Shown here one piece after another: positions 1 through 10,985 of a stretch of 64,000 bases of DNA. The translations under genes were made by a program, and so were the position numbers. The number at the start of each line of letters is the position of its first letter. Within the stretch, counting starts at the first letter, position 1. The notes beneath the pieces are model-generated. The model did not search any database. It saw only the letters and a list, made by a program, of their open reading frames with translations, and was not told where the DNA came from. Source of the stretch: Paraspadella gotoi (lineage: Eukaryota; Chaetognatha); NCBI GenBank assembly GCA_051294375.1, contig CM119267.1, positions 21,211,755 through 21,275,754 on the forward strand, in the 5' to 3' direction.

Positions 1-312
1 TAAATTGTTAATTTAGTTGATCTTTTGTTTAAATTACGAAATCGCAGATCGACTCTAAGACGAAGACAGACTCTTTGAGATTCGAGGCTTTTAGCGAGAG
101 CACGGTTCCACACTCGCAAAATATCATTTTTCAAAAATATCTCTCACTCTCTCTCTTTCTCTCTCCCTGTCTTACAGTCTAACTCTCTCACTCAATCAAC
201 TTCGCACCGTTTCCTCAACTGTTGGGCTAACCTTCACCAGTTGTGCCATGAGAGTGAAATACGTTTTTCACACCGGCTGTTCAGTGTTCAGGGTTCACCT
301 TGTTCTCGCTCT
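1..312. other. AT-rich stretch, no gene seen
   Basis: Mixed AT-rich DNA with an imperfect CT run near 140-200. No frame of useful length, no RNA gene and no repeat shared with the rest of the window were recognised. It runs into an assembly gap. Confidence 0.6.
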
Positions 313-397
313 NNNNNNNNNNNNNNNNNNNNNNNNNNNNNNNNNNNNNNNNNNNNNNNNNNNNNNNNNNNNNNNNNNNNNNNNNNNNNNNNNNNNN
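313..397. other. assembly gap (85 N)
   Basis: Run of 85 undetermined bases. The flanks are CT-containing on the left and purine-rich on the right, so the gap probably sits in low-complexity sequence. Confidence 0.99.
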
Positions 398-761
398 ATA
401 AGAAAACGTGGAAGGCGATAGTTGAAATACTTGAAGAGACGATATAAAATAATGAGAAACAATTATCTGTTATCACTTCTGGGGGGAAGAAAATAATCAA
501 CAAACTTAAGAAAAAAATATAGAAAATCAAAGACAGGGGAAATAAATGGGAAAAAGGGAAAAAAGGAATTAAAATGTAAAAAAAAGGATAAAAAAAAAAG
601 AAGGAAGGAAGCAACGATGATATAATGATATAAAATAGGGAAAAAAACTGGGAAATAAGAATAAGAAATTGAGAAGGATAAAAGAGAAAAGGAATGAAAA
701 AAGACAAAATAGTAGAAATAATTAAGAGAATAAGAAAAAAGAAAAAACGCATTCAAAAGAA
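398..761. other. purine-rich low-complexity DNA
   Basis: Strongly A/G-biased plus strand with many AAAAAG and GGAAGG words and almost no C. Any open frame is a translation of this bias. No gene seen. Confidence 0.7.
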
Positions 762-890
762 AGAGAGAGAGAGAGNNNNNNNNNNNNNNNNNNNNNNNNN
801 NNNNNNNNNNNNNNNNNNNNNNNNNNNNNNNNNNNNNNNNNNNNNNNNNNNNNNNNNNNNNNNNNNNNNNNNNNNNNNNNNNNNNNNNNN

Positions 891-917
<27 letters not shown>
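762..917 (+). repeat. (GA)n microsatellite interrupted by a 115-N gap
   Basis: GA dinucleotides run into N at 776 and resume at 891-917. The gap (776-890) is therefore inside the microsatellite, and the true array length is unknown. Confidence 0.95.
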
Positions 918-921
<4 letters not shown>

Positions 922-1432
922 GAAGAAAAATAAAGAGGTAAAGAAGAAAACGTAATTTGAAAGTTGAATCTAAATGCGGCATCGAAGAAAGAAAAGAGAA
1001 GACTTGAGAGAAAAAAAAGAAAAGAAAATAAAGAAAAAAGAAAAGAAAGAAAGAAAGAAAGAGAGAAAGAAAAAAAAAGAGAAAAAAAAGAAAAAAAAGA
1101 AAGAGACTCTAAATTTGCGTCACTAGCAAAAAAAAAAGTTATTCTATTGATTTTTCCTGCGGATTCTAATTTTTCGTTGTCGATGTTTTTGTTGTTGCTG
1201 TCTTAGCCTTTTTTCTTTAATTCCATTTTGTTGACAATGGAATTTTGACGTCGAAATCTTTCTTCTTGGTTTCACTCTCTTCACAGAAATTGATCTAATA
1301 TAGAGTCATAGACTATAGTATATGCAAAACAATTATTGACAAATCAAGGGTTAGTTGTGATAGCTATCTGTTGCCATGACGACGACTAATTTAAACGAAA
1401 GCAAAACTTGGTCGAAATACTCTCTCTTTCTC
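918..1432. other. A/G-rich tract then mixed AT-rich DNA, no gene seen
   Basis: 918-1125 is an A/G tract with AAAGAAAG-type repeats whose translation is only K, E and R. 1126-1432 is ordinary AT-rich DNA in which nothing was recognised. Confidence 0.6.
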
Positions 1433-1581
1433 ACTCTCTCTCTCTCTCTCTCTCTCNNNNNNNNNNNNNNNNNNNNNNNNNNNNNNNNNNNNNNNNNNNN
1501 NNNNNNNNNNNNNNNNNNNNNNNNNNNNNNNNNNNNNNNNNNNNNNNNNNNNNNNNNNNNTCTCTCTCTCTCTCTCTCTCT
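1433..1581 (+). repeat. (CT)n microsatellite interrupted by a 104-N gap
   Basis: CT dinucleotides border N on both sides (gap 1457-1560), so this is another gap caused by a dinucleotide array. Confidence 0.95.
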
Positions 1582-1797
1582 TGTCCTTAGAATCATTCGT
1601 GACTCGGAATTTTCTCAGAAACAGACGAAGCTTCTTCTCGAAAGTGAGTTTCCCATTCACGTCGACGGATTCTGTGAAAACCTCACTCGATTTTGTCCCA
1701 CGACTCGTGACACAGACTCTTGCCTTTACCCTGGAAGCTGATTCGCTTTAAAAAGTCACTCGCGCACAAAATGGGCCAGAAAAAAAAAGCCTCGTCT
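1582..1797. other. short unique stretch, no gene seen
   Basis: Non-repetitive DNA between the CT array and the start of module C. No conserved protein or RNA pattern was recognised. Confidence 0.5.
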
Positions 1798-2125
1798 TCG
1801 GGTGACTTTCGCTGGGAAGAGAAACTCGAGTTTTCGATCTTGTTTTGAACCTTACGCAACCACATCAACAATATAATTTTAAATTTATTTATTTATCACT
1901 GTGTGAAGTTTTTCACAAGCCAGTCACCGATAATTGAAATTTAAGCTTCTTTCGCTTTTTAAGACTTAAGTTTTAAAATAAAGATAGTATAGTGGCGAAT
2001 CCTAAAATGGTGAAACTCAGCTCGTCCCCTTGGCTTGGACAGCTAGTGACATATGGTGGTCACTGCATGTCCAAATCCTTGAGAGCCAGCTGACCGGAGA
2101 TGCCCGCGCATAACAAATGTTCACA

Positions 2126-2162
2126 ACTTAAGTTAACTTAAGTTAACTTAAGTTAACTTAAC
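2126..2162. repeat. 10-bp self-complementary tandem repeat, about 3.5 units
   Basis: Tandem copies of TTAAGTTAAC, giving a perfectly palindromic AT-rich tract. The inverted copy near 10595-10635 is degraded and has lost the regular array, so the two copies differ in more than microsatellite length here. Confidence 0.85.
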
Positions 2163-2789
2163 CCCTTCGCACAATTGGCTACATTAACGATATTAGTCAC
2201 AAGTTCACCTAATTTTATCCCGTTTCTTCCTTCCAATCCTTTTTCTATCTTTTTCATTTCCTCACCTCAGCATCCTTTTCTTCTTCCCTCACCTTCTGCC
2301 TTACCCTTTATCTCTTCCTCCCTCATCTTCTCTCTTTTCCTCACCCGACTTTTTCATTTCCTCCTCAATCTTTCCCACTTACCTTTTCCATTCCTTTCTT
2401 TCCTTTTTTTCTTTCCTTTTTTTTCTCGATTTTTTTTTTTTTAACGCCGGCGCCAATTTACCCCAAAAGAGCCTCCGCACACTCTCTCTAACTTTTACTC
2501 TCTCTCTCTCTCCCTCTCTCTCTCTCTCTCTTACTCTCCGTTTTCATTGGCCGCCATTTCCCTGTTTTTGATCATTGATATTCAACTCACAAATATTGAT
2601 CATGTCGTTGTACGTTGTTCTTTTATTTCTCTCCTCAACATGAGCATAAAATCTTTCCTTCTATTCTCCACCTCCCAACCTCTATAATATTTTTTTTTAT
2701 AAAGTTTTCCTCGTTCGAGCTCATTCAGTTTTGATTGTTACAACCATAACATCGTTTCATGGCTTCAAATGGTAATCCTTCCTCCCGGG

Positions 2790-2791
<2 letters not shown>

Positions 2792-2849
<58 letters not shown>
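2792..2849 (+). repeat. (CT)n microsatellite
   Basis: Nearly pure CT array with a single G interruption. The inverted counterpart is the GA array near 9846-9902. Confidence 0.95.
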
Positions 2850-2850
<1 letters not shown>

Positions 2851-2984
2851 GTCCCAATCACACCTAATCGGAAAAGCTTGAATCTCCCATCTAACGCTTT
2901 CCCTGTGGTGGAAAAAGACCAAGTCGCTTTGAGACGTTCGCAGTCATACATCACTCAATCCTTTCCTTTTGTAAAGCGAGTTTT

Positions 2985-2987
<3 letters not shown>

Positions 2988-3047
<60 letters not shown>

Positions 3048-3060
3048 CTCCTCTCTCTCT
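2988..3060 (+). repeat. (CT)n microsatellite at the duplication breakpoint
   Basis: CT array of about 60 bases ending in CTCC variants. The inverted part of the second copy ends and the direct part begins close to here, so this simple repeat is the likely point of misjoining. Confidence 0.9.
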
Positions 3061-4062
3061 TTTTTCTGTCTTTTTATTCAATTTCTATTTACTGTCTCCC
3101 TCTCTTTTTTCTCTATTTTTCTATTGTCTTTGTTTCAATTTAATTTTAATTCCTCAATATATTCTACGATTATTTAACATTCATGCAAGCTTTCTTTTCT
3201 TTTATTGCACTAAATAAATTAAAAGCGATCCACCGTTAACCTTGTTCAGTCTCTGTGTCTTTAATTTATATGATCAATTGAATATCACGATTATCAATCC
3301 TGAACTCACCCCTCTCACTCTCTACTCTTCTCCCCCCCTTCTCCCTCTCTCTCGAGATCCCGAGTACAAGAAAAAAAAATTTTCTGCAAAACATGTTTTG
3401 GAATATATCCGTTTCGTCCTTTACGAAATGAAAACAAGAGATACGGAATTAGCTCTTTTTTTTTTCCACCCTCATTTTTCTCAACCCATTCACGATGTAG
3501 TTTTCTTTTTAAGTTTCCACCGGCGCTCTACTAAAGCTTTAGTGGTTTTTTCCGTAGAAGAAGATGGGAGCGCAGGGAGTTAGGGGGGGGAGAGCGAAAA
3601 AAGGAATTTTGGCGAAGTCGTAAAAGAAAAGAAACAAAAATGTGTGTTTGGCTTCGGCGAGTGGATTTTTTAAAAAAAAACCGGGCCGATATAACTCAGC
3701 GGCCGGAAAGAGAAAGATCGCGTTCGCGTGGACAGACGCCTGTCAGTTGTTTCGACGAGTGCGACGTGCGACCCGTAGTAGACTCTATGTCTATAGGTCC
3801 CTCTTAGAGTGGGAGAGAGAGCTATATCGCTTTACTGATTTAATTTTGTCCATTGTTAAAGAATGCTGTCAATTAGAAAAACTGAAATAATAATAATTCA
3901 ACGACACGACTTAATTAATATAGAAAAACTGTCTACCAAGATTTTCCCAAATTTGCTTTTCTTAAAGTATTCATCGAATTGATCAATCGTTTGTGCATTT
4001 CTCGTCCCGTTTTTAGCTCGCGAGCAAAAAAAAACCCTGTTCTATTTTGTTCCATATCTCCT

Positions 4063-4081
4063 AATTTGTTGTCAACAAATT
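4063..4081. other. 19-bp perfect palindrome
   Basis: AATTTGTTG and CAACAAATT arms around a central T. The second copy (about 12000-12019) has one extra G that breaks the symmetry. Confidence 0.8.
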
Positions 4082-4146
4082 ACGAGGATAAGGCCGCCGC
4101 CATTTTCACACGTTCCCTCTTATAAACTTGTGGTTTTGTTATGTCC

Positions 4147-4170
4147 AGATGCGTCTCTTTAAACGCATCT
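4147..4170. other. 8-bp-stem hairpin, conserved in both copies
   Basis: Arms AGATGCGT and ACGCATCT enclose an 8-base loop. The same 24 bases are unchanged at 12085-12108 although flanking sequence differs. A small RNA hairpin or an operator-like palindrome is possible; no function is assigned. Confidence 0.6.
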
Positions 4171-4870
4171 CTATAAGCAGGGATTTAATATAACAAATTT
4201 GTAGTTTTCAAATAATTTTTTGCATATTTATTACTCATTACAGTTATGAAAATTGCTATTATGAACATTTAGAAGAAAAAATGTTTTTGTTTACAAACAA
4301 CGAGTTTTATTATTGTAAGATATGTTTCAACTGTTTTTTTCAATCTTTTTTTAAACTAAAAATTTTTTTTTTATTAATTATAGTTTTATACAACCAATTA
4401 AAAATTCATTCATTCAATAAATAAGCTAAATTACCCCTGACTTCTAATACGCTATAAAATAGGCTTCCTACAAAATTATGTAACAGTTTCATAATAGTAA
4501 TAACATTACTAGTAATTAACAAGTTTATACATCGATCTCGCAATCATTTTAAGGGTCCGACGCATCAGTGGATTCTGTTTTTTTCTCTGTTTTCTTCTCT
4601 CTTGTTTCCTTGTTTCGCCTCTCTGACCCGCGACGCCCTTAAAAGACGAGAACCTTCCTTGTTCTCTCTAAGTAACACCGTTTTTTTGTGTGGAGGCGCG
4701 GAACGGAGGGGGGTGTTCGGAGGGGGGAAGGGATCGGAGCGAAAATGCAACGAGGGCTAAAAGGAGGGAAGGCGGGGCGAGAGGACATCGCCTAGAGATA
4801 AGGCTTTTGTGTCCAGAGACCAATAAATCTGAGCTGAGATTTCGATCCTGCTACGTCGACGTTTTTCTCC

Positions 4871-4926
4871 TGGGGGGGGAGGTGAGGGGTGAGGTGGGTG
4901 GATGGGGATGGGGAGGAGGGGGGTGG
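4871..4926 (+). other. G-quadruplex-forming tract
   Basis: Six G runs of three to eight bases (4872-4879, 4886-4889, 4896-4898, 4904-4907, 4910-4913, 4918-4923) separated by short loops fit the G4 consensus on the plus strand. The paralogous tract at 12834-12886 keeps the pattern with different loop lengths. Confidence 0.65.
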
Positions 4927-5804
4927 TGGAGGAAGAAATTAAAAAAGAGGGGAGGAGGAGGAGGAGGAGGAGGAAGAAGAGAATTAAGGGGAGAAAAAAG
5001 TTGAATAATGAAGAATAAATAATAATCTAAATATCGAAAGAGCCGTAAGATTAGAGAAGAAGCGTTGTAGAAACGAGGTACAACACAGTTTGAGTTTTAG
5101 CTATCTTACTCGCCCTTTTTTAGCTAGGTTTAATGGTAAGTACCTGTGTGTTGAAGTAAAGAAGCGTATATTTTGCGGCTCTAGAGAGGGATGAAAAAAA
5201 TGGGGAAGATTGTATTTAATAATTTATTTTTTCACTTTCTTTATGATTTAAAGGTATTTTACGAAAAACATATTTTATGACTTTAAAACTTACGTATATA
5301 TTTTGAAAATCACTTTATAGAGTTTTCGGGTTATAAGATGAAAAGGTTGGTCACCGAACCTTGGACACTGGACATTGGACACAATAAAGGACAACAACAG
5401 AAACAAAAGGTTAAAGAGAGAAATGAAAAAGGAGTCACAAATCTAAAGGAAACAAAAAAGGAAAGTGAGGTGAAGGAGGAAGAGGAGGAGTAAGAGGGGG
5501 ATGAAGAAGAGAAGGTAGGAATTAGGTGGGCGTGAGCAGACGAGATAGTGAAAATGAAGGGAGAAGATTCGTGATCGATCGAGCGAAGAATTTTTGTGAT
5601 ATTTTATGTGATTCACTGTGACTTTAATTTATTCTTTGGGAATTAAGGAATTCTGTCTAATGATTTTAAAGTTTTGGTGAATTTTCTTCTCTTGAATAAT
5701 CAATAAGGTAGGATTTTATATGACATATCTATGAGACTATGACATACCACTTCATGATAGGGAAGCCAGTATCTCTGGGATGAATAAACGAGACTGAGAT
5801 AAAG

Positions 5805-5940
5805 TCTTGCAGGGACCTACTATGTCATTATCATGTGAGAGTGATGGAGGCTTTAACCTCTAGCCTGTCCAAAGTAAGGAGAAAATGCTTATTTACTATT
5901 GATGAATGAATAATTTTATTTTTTATAATTACAATTGGCG
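5805..5940 (+). repeat. dispersed repeat R1 (copy in module C)
   Basis: Shares the core GTGATGGAGGCTTTAA followed by GCCTGTCCAAAG with segments in module A at 25786, 29118 and their copies. It resembles a short interspersed element of about 150 bases, but no A/B boxes or clear terminal repeats were found, so the class is open. Confidence 0.7.
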
Positions 5941-5981
5941 CCACCTAAGGGACGACGTCCGATTCGGCTGATTCACGTTTT

Positions 5982-6025
5982 CTCTATCTCTCTCTGCTCT
6001 CTCTCTCTCTCTCTCTCTATCTCGT

Positions 6026-6057
<32 letters not shown>

Positions 6058-6061
6058 CTGT
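5982..6061 (+). repeat. interrupted (CT)n microsatellite
   Basis: CT array broken by GCT, TAT, CGTT and TTCT interruptions. The second copy near 13935-13970 is shorter and cleaner, an example of length and purity differing between module copies. Confidence 0.9.
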
Positions 6062-6298
6062 TTTGGTTGTCATTTTATTTATTCTTTCCCGTTTAAATAA
6101 AAAAACAACAAATAAATTAAAATGAAAACAAATGATAAATTATCCCGTAGAGCGTTCTACCGGAAGTTATGAAACCGCAAGCGAGAAAAAAAGAAAGATC
6201 CTAAAGCCACGCCACCAGAAAAAAAAATTACGAAAGAATTAAGCAAAAAACCGAAAAAAAAAAGAATAGAGAGGATTGGAAATCATCCCCCCCATCCC

Positions 6299-6380
6299 GC
6301 ACCCCCTACCCTTCGGCTGCCGCTGCTGCGATCGGAGCGACGGCGGCGGAGGCGGCGGCCGCCCGCAGCATAAAAGGAAG
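6299..6380 (+). promoter_or_regulatory. GC-rich island with TATA-like box
   Basis: CGG/GGC-rich block followed by CATAAAAGG at 6369-6377, which is close to a TATA box. The second module copy keeps it at 14215-14292. It could be a core promoter, but no transcript or downstream coding frame is visible, and a chance match in a microsatellite-rich island is equally possible. Confidence 0.2.
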
Positions 6381-6748
6381 TCCGCTTTGATTCTTTCCAG
6401 CTTTTTTTATCCGTCAACATTTGAAAATAAAAAAAATTAATCGAAATCAAAACCGGACGCGTTCGTCATAGAGATCAGGGTTACCACAATTCTTTTTTTC
6501 CGCAATAATTGTCAAAGAACATTGAACAAAATTTTTTATTAAAAAAAAAAAAATAGATTAAAGTCTATTCCCCTCTTTCATCCGCATCAAACTTCAAAGA
6601 CTCACAACAAAATCACAACATGTAAACATGAGAGAGAGAGAGAGAAAAACAGGAATATATATGACTTATAGCGAAAAACTTAAAAACTCCTTCGGGGATC
6701 CAGGATTCTGTTTCGGTCATTGCTCGGTTATTCCAAATCGAATAAAGT

Positions 6749-6753
6749 GATTC

Positions 6754-6786
<33 letters not shown>

Positions 6787-6797
6787 CTCTTCTCTCT
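6749..6797 (+). repeat. (CT)n microsatellite
   Basis: CT array with TTCT interruptions. The second copy at about 14672-14714 is uninterrupted. Confidence 0.9.
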
Positions 6798-6905
6798 GTC
6801 CCAATGTCCCCCTTTTCCGCTTATCTTTGCCACGGATCTCTCGGTTCCGATTCCTTGATAGATGAACCATTAGTCCATTTGGTTGAATTAAGCCACGAAT
6901 GAAAA

Positions 6906-6940
6906 CGAACGACGACGACGACGACGACGACGACGATGAC
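6906..6940 (+). repeat. (GAC)n microsatellite
   Basis: About ten GAC triplets, repeated at 14825-14861 in the second module copy. The polyD-like translation is incidental. Confidence 0.9.
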
Positions 6941-7617
6941 CGTCGGTGAGATTTCGTGAATCGAACGCCGGAGAACCTCCGTTCACCGATTTCTCAGCTC
7001 GACTCGTGATCGGAATCAACATATTGTTTTGTCAAATATTTTTACCGCAATATTAGGGTAACCTTTTCGCCACTATGCATAGATTATCATAATTACGGTC
7101 ATTTGACGTTTAATAACAAAATTTATTCACAAAATATGCAAGAATTTCATCCGAAAGCGTCAACATTTCCCCATTCTCGCTGACTTGTTCTCTCCCGTGT
7201 TTGTCGTTGTCTTTTTGCTTCTCCGAGAGGTCAGTCGTTTACAAAAAGTCCGGCAGATGTCCGCCCCTTTAGTCCGCCAATTTGAGTTCAGAGCCAAAAC
7301 AAAAAGACAAAAGTGTTCGCTTCTTTTTAACAAACAACATCAAAAGATAATAATAAATAAATAATAATAATAAATTAAGAGTGGGATTGTTATACGTTTA
7401 ATTCTTTGAGATAAGGTTTACTACCTTTATTTATTAAATCATCGTATCTATCTATCATCATTATCTATCATATTCCTTATCACTATCCGACTCAACAATA
7501 GATTGAATGATTATTAAAATCACGACTCATCACGGCGACTTTTGAAAACGATGTAGCAAGAATGTCTGTGAGCGAAGATAATAACGAAGGAGAACTTTTG
7601 AATGTACAAAGATTGCT

Positions 7618-7748
7618 ATCTCGAAAACAATGATGATGTCCGATATGATGATAGAAAAGACGACGACGATGACGATGACATGACGATGATGATGATGATG
7701 ATGACGACGATGATGATGACAGAAACGACGACGACGACAGCTACGACG
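7618..7748 (+). repeat. compound (GAT)/(GAC) trinucleotide tract
   Basis: Mixed GATGAT, GACGAC and ATGATG triplets. The paralogous tract is 15545-15690. Frames through it give polyD, polyM or polyT, and the frame that is longest differs between the copies, so I do not call a coding exon. Confidence 0.8.
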
Positions 7749-7979
7749 ATTACTTCAACGGGGAGGAAGGCGGTCGGTGAGCAAGCTCTCGCGGTGCGTG
7801 GGTTTTTTTAATCCATCTCCTCACTCTCTCTCACTCTTCTCTCTCCTTCCCCCTCTCCCATCCCCTACCTACCCACCCTCCCCCCCGCCCTCCCCCTCCG
7901 CATTACTCATATTCGTAATCTTGTTTATCCCATCGCGACTAACGACATTTCTCCCAGAATCACTCTCCTCGCTTTTGCT

Positions 7980-8540
7980 GGGAGGATGGTTGGGGTGCGG
8001 AGGTGGGGTGAAAAGTGTTGGGGTGTGATAGGGGGGTGGCATATGGTTGCGTGGGTTTCTGGGGTTGGAAATGAGATTTAGTGAGTCTGTGAGTGAAAAT
8101 GGTTTGGGTGGGGCAGTGGTGGCAATTCTTGCGTGGTGAAGTTGCGGTCGTGAATAATGTTGGCGTGGAGTCGATTTTAGAAGTTGATTTTGGGTCCGTG
8201 AAGCTTAGAAATTACGGGGGTTGATGAATTGGCCATGGATGCGAAATTATTAAGTGGTAGTGATGATATTGGAAATGAATTGAAGTGAATCGAGTTGAAA
8301 ACAGTAAGGTGTATCGAGTTTCTAAAAGGTTTGGCTGGTTTGGGTGCGGTGTCGCGAAAAAGGTTTTGTTAGGGTGAAAGGAAAATTGAAGATGGAAATT
8401 GTTAGATGAGTTAAAACAGTTTGGTCGAGACCGGGAGGAACTGACTAGGTAGTGGGGTGTGAGGGTGGAAGGTAGGAAAGTTTAGCGGTGGTAAGATATT
8501 GGGGATTAAAAAGGTGATTTCGGTTATTGCAATGCATTAG
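7980..8540 (+). other. G-rich tract, no gene seen
   Basis: A strongly G/T-biased plus strand with several GGGG runs (clustered at about 7992-8040) that could form a G-quadruplex. The second copy at 15905-16440 is shorter and diverged by indels. No open frame is conserved between copies. Confidence 0.5.
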
Positions 8541-8789
8541 TTTAGCCAAGTGATTCTAATTCGAACGGTGACAGAAGATGTATTGAATTTCGTTGAAATG
8601 TTTGAGGTAACGTTGTCGGTTTTAGGACCCGGGTATGAAGGGGATTGATGATGCCCCTGTGATAATGATGTCTGGGGGATAACAGTGACATCGATTCAGT
8701 TATCACCATAATTCTGTTCCAATGCTGACGGTAAACCACCGCATCAGTTATACAGTGAGTCTGGTTTCAGATAAGTCATCGATGACATT

Positions 8790-9200
8790 CCATGACACTG
8801 ATGAATCAGAATGAGCCAATCCGGTTCCGCTATCGCTTCCGCCGATCCGCTTTCGTTCGGCTTCCCGCTTCTGCCCGGCCGAACAGCTTCGAGTGTCGTC
8901 GATGCTGTGAGGACGCGCCGAAAACTTGCGGCGGCGAATCGTCGTCTTCGTCGTCGTCGTGTCTGCGGCGAACGGACGCGGAATTTCGGAAGGGGATAAT
9001 CGTCTGTCGTTTCGTCGTTCGTGCGTCGTCTGTCGTCGTGTCGTCGTCGTCGCCCGTCGTCGTTCGTCGTTCGGTGCGCAGTCGTCGAGTTCGTCTTTTT
9101 TTTTCCGCCCGAGACCGGGGGCGGAAAGAAGGGTGGTCGGGGGAAAGGGGAGAGGCGGAGGAGGAGGTCGTGTGATTGAGCTCCCGGTGGAACGACATAG
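8790..9200. other. GC-rich island with (CGT)n repeats
   Basis: CpG-rich segment containing TTCCGC-type and CGTCGT repeats. Overlapping open frames on both strands come from the triplet repeats. In the second copy (16690-17230) the unit before the triplets is tandemly duplicated. It could be a CpG-island promoter or untranslated exon; nothing in the sequence decides this. Confidence 0.5.
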
Positions 9201-9340
9201 CTGTCGGGGGCGGGTGGCGCGCGGGCCCCAGGGCTTAGGGGCGACTAAACGACCCGACGATTTCTGAAAACAGTTGCGCAGTGACTTTTCCTGTTTTTTT
9301 CTCTTCCGTCGCAGTATTTTTCTAATATATACTCTCTTCG

Positions 9341-9449
9341 CTCGGGAGGAGAGAGAGGAGGAGATGAGAGCTCGATCGAGAGAGACTTGAGGAGAGAGAG
9401 ACGAAGTAGGAGGAGAGGAGGCAGATTTTTAGGTTCCCATCTCTCTCCT
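9341..9449. other. purine-rich contig end before a gap
   Basis: GAGAGG and GGAGAG words run into the 25-N gap at 9450. No gene seen. Confidence 0.6.
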
Positions 9450-9474
9450 NNNNNNNNNNNNNNNNNNNNNNNNN
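9450..9474. other. assembly gap (25 N)
   Basis: Exactly 25 N, the same length as six other gaps in the window. A fixed length suggests a software placeholder, not a measured gap. Confidence 0.99.
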
Positions 9475-9577
9475 TTTTTTTTTTATAAGTTTTTCCTCGT
9501 TCGAGCTCATTTCAGTTTTGATGTTACAAACCATAACATCGTTTCATGGCTTCAAATGGTAATCCTTCCTCCCGGGG

Positions 9578-9609
<32 letters not shown>
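9475..9609 (+). repeat. direct copy of 2690-2830
   Basis: The block from TATAAGTTTTTCCTCG to the CT array matches 2690-2830 with single-base differences. It is isolated between two 25-N gaps, as expected for a contig end repeated during gap filling. Confidence 0.85.
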
Positions 9610-9634
9610 NNNNNNNNNNNNNNNNNNNNNNNNN
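9610..9634. other. assembly gap (25 N)
   Basis: Exactly 25 N, placed where a CT array on the left meets a GA array on the right. This is the inversion boundary of the module C head. Confidence 0.99.
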
Positions 9635-9646
9635 GAGAGAGAGGAG

Positions 9647-9711
<65 letters not shown>

Positions 9712-9844
9712 AAAACTCGCTTTACAAAAGGAAAGGATTGAGTGATGTATGACTGCGACCGTCTCAAAGCGATTGGTCTTTTTCCACCACAAGGGAAAGC
9801 GTTAGATGGGAGATTCAAGCTTTTCCGATTAGGTGTGATGGGAC

Positions 9845-9904
<60 letters not shown>

Positions 9905-10985
9905 CTCCGGGAGGAAGGATACCATTTGAAGCCATGAACGATGTTATTGGTTTGTCTGAACAATCAAACTGAATTGAGCCTCGAAGAGGAAAAACTTATA
10001 AAAAAAAATATAAGAGGTGGGAGTGGAGAATCAGAAGGAAAGTATTTTATGCTCATGTTGAGGAGAGAAATAAAAGAACAACGTACAACTGACATGATCA
10101 ATATTTTGTTGAGTTGAATATCAATGATCAAACAACAGGGAATTATGCGGCCCAAAGGACCAATATGAAGAAGAACGGAAGAGTAGAAGAGTAGTAAGAG
10201 AGTGTCAGCTGGTAATGGCTTCAGGGTGAGAAAAAATCTAGGATAGAAGAAAAGGGAAGACTGAAAAGAAGAGAGTTGTGAACGAAGAATGGTACTTAAA
10301 TTAGGCGCGGTTAAAAAATTGAGAAAAAACAGGATATGGAGAAAAAAAGCATAAACTGAATTTCAAGGAAAAGGTAAGTAGGAATATGATTATGAAAAAG
10401 AGAAATGTGAGAAAATCGGGTGAGGAAAAGAGAGAAGATGAGGAGGAAGAGATAAGGTAAGGCAGAAGGGGTGAGGAAGAAGAAAAGGTGCCTGAGGTGA
10501 GAAATGAAAAAGATAGAAAAGGATTGGAAGGAAGAAACGGGATAAAATTAGGGTGAAATTTGTGACTAATATCGTTAATGTAGCCAATTGTGCGAAGGTT
10601 AATTCTTAAAGTAAACTTAGTAACTTAAGTTGTGACATTTTGTTGATGCGCGGGTGGAGCTGCCTTCGTCAGCGTGGCATCTGAAGGATTTGGACAGCAT
10701 GTGACCACCATATGTCAAAACTGTTTGAGCTGTCCCAAAGGGCCAAAAGAGGACGAGCTGAGTTTCACCATTTTGGCGTATTCCCCGACCCTATACTATC
10801 TTTTATTTAAAACTTAATCTTAAAAAGCGAAAAGAGCTTAAATTTCACTTATCGGTGACTGGCTTGTGAAAACTTCCACCAGTCTGATAAATATAAATTC
10901 TGAAAATTATATTGTTATGTGGTGCGATAAGGTTCAAAACAAGATCGAAAACTCGAGTATTCTCTTCCAGCGAAAGTCACCACGA
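9635..10985 (-). repeat. inverted copy of the module C head
   Basis: Reverse complement of about 1798-3050, starting in a GA array (9635-9709) that corresponds to the CT array at 2988-3060. It joins abruptly to the direct copy at about 10986. A real inversion with duplication, or a hairpin-type misassembly at the dinucleotide array, would both give this. The adjacent 25-N gaps favour the second. Confidence 0.9.

Larger units (their letters stand above)
1798..3055 (+). repeat. module C head, present again as an inverted copy
   Basis: This 1.26-kb segment reappears in reverse complement at about 9635-10985. Shared landmarks include the block around GTGAAACTCAGCTCGTCC (from about 2012) and the flanks of both CT arrays. 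The copies differ by many one-base insertions and deletions and by microsatellite length. A short piece (2690-2830) is also copied in direct orientation at 9475-9609. No gene was recognised inside it. Confidence 0.9.
3060..9330 (+). repeat. module C body, first direct copy
   Basis: About 6.3 kb that recurs in the same order and orientation at about 10988-17335. The copies differ mostly by single-base insertions and deletions, often in homopolymers, plus different microsatellite lengths and one 140-bp tandem duplication. The module has GC-rich islands with CGT repeats, G-rich tracts and microsatellites. Frames in both copies are broken at different places and no protein family was recognised, so I annotate no CDS. 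Confidence 0.95.
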
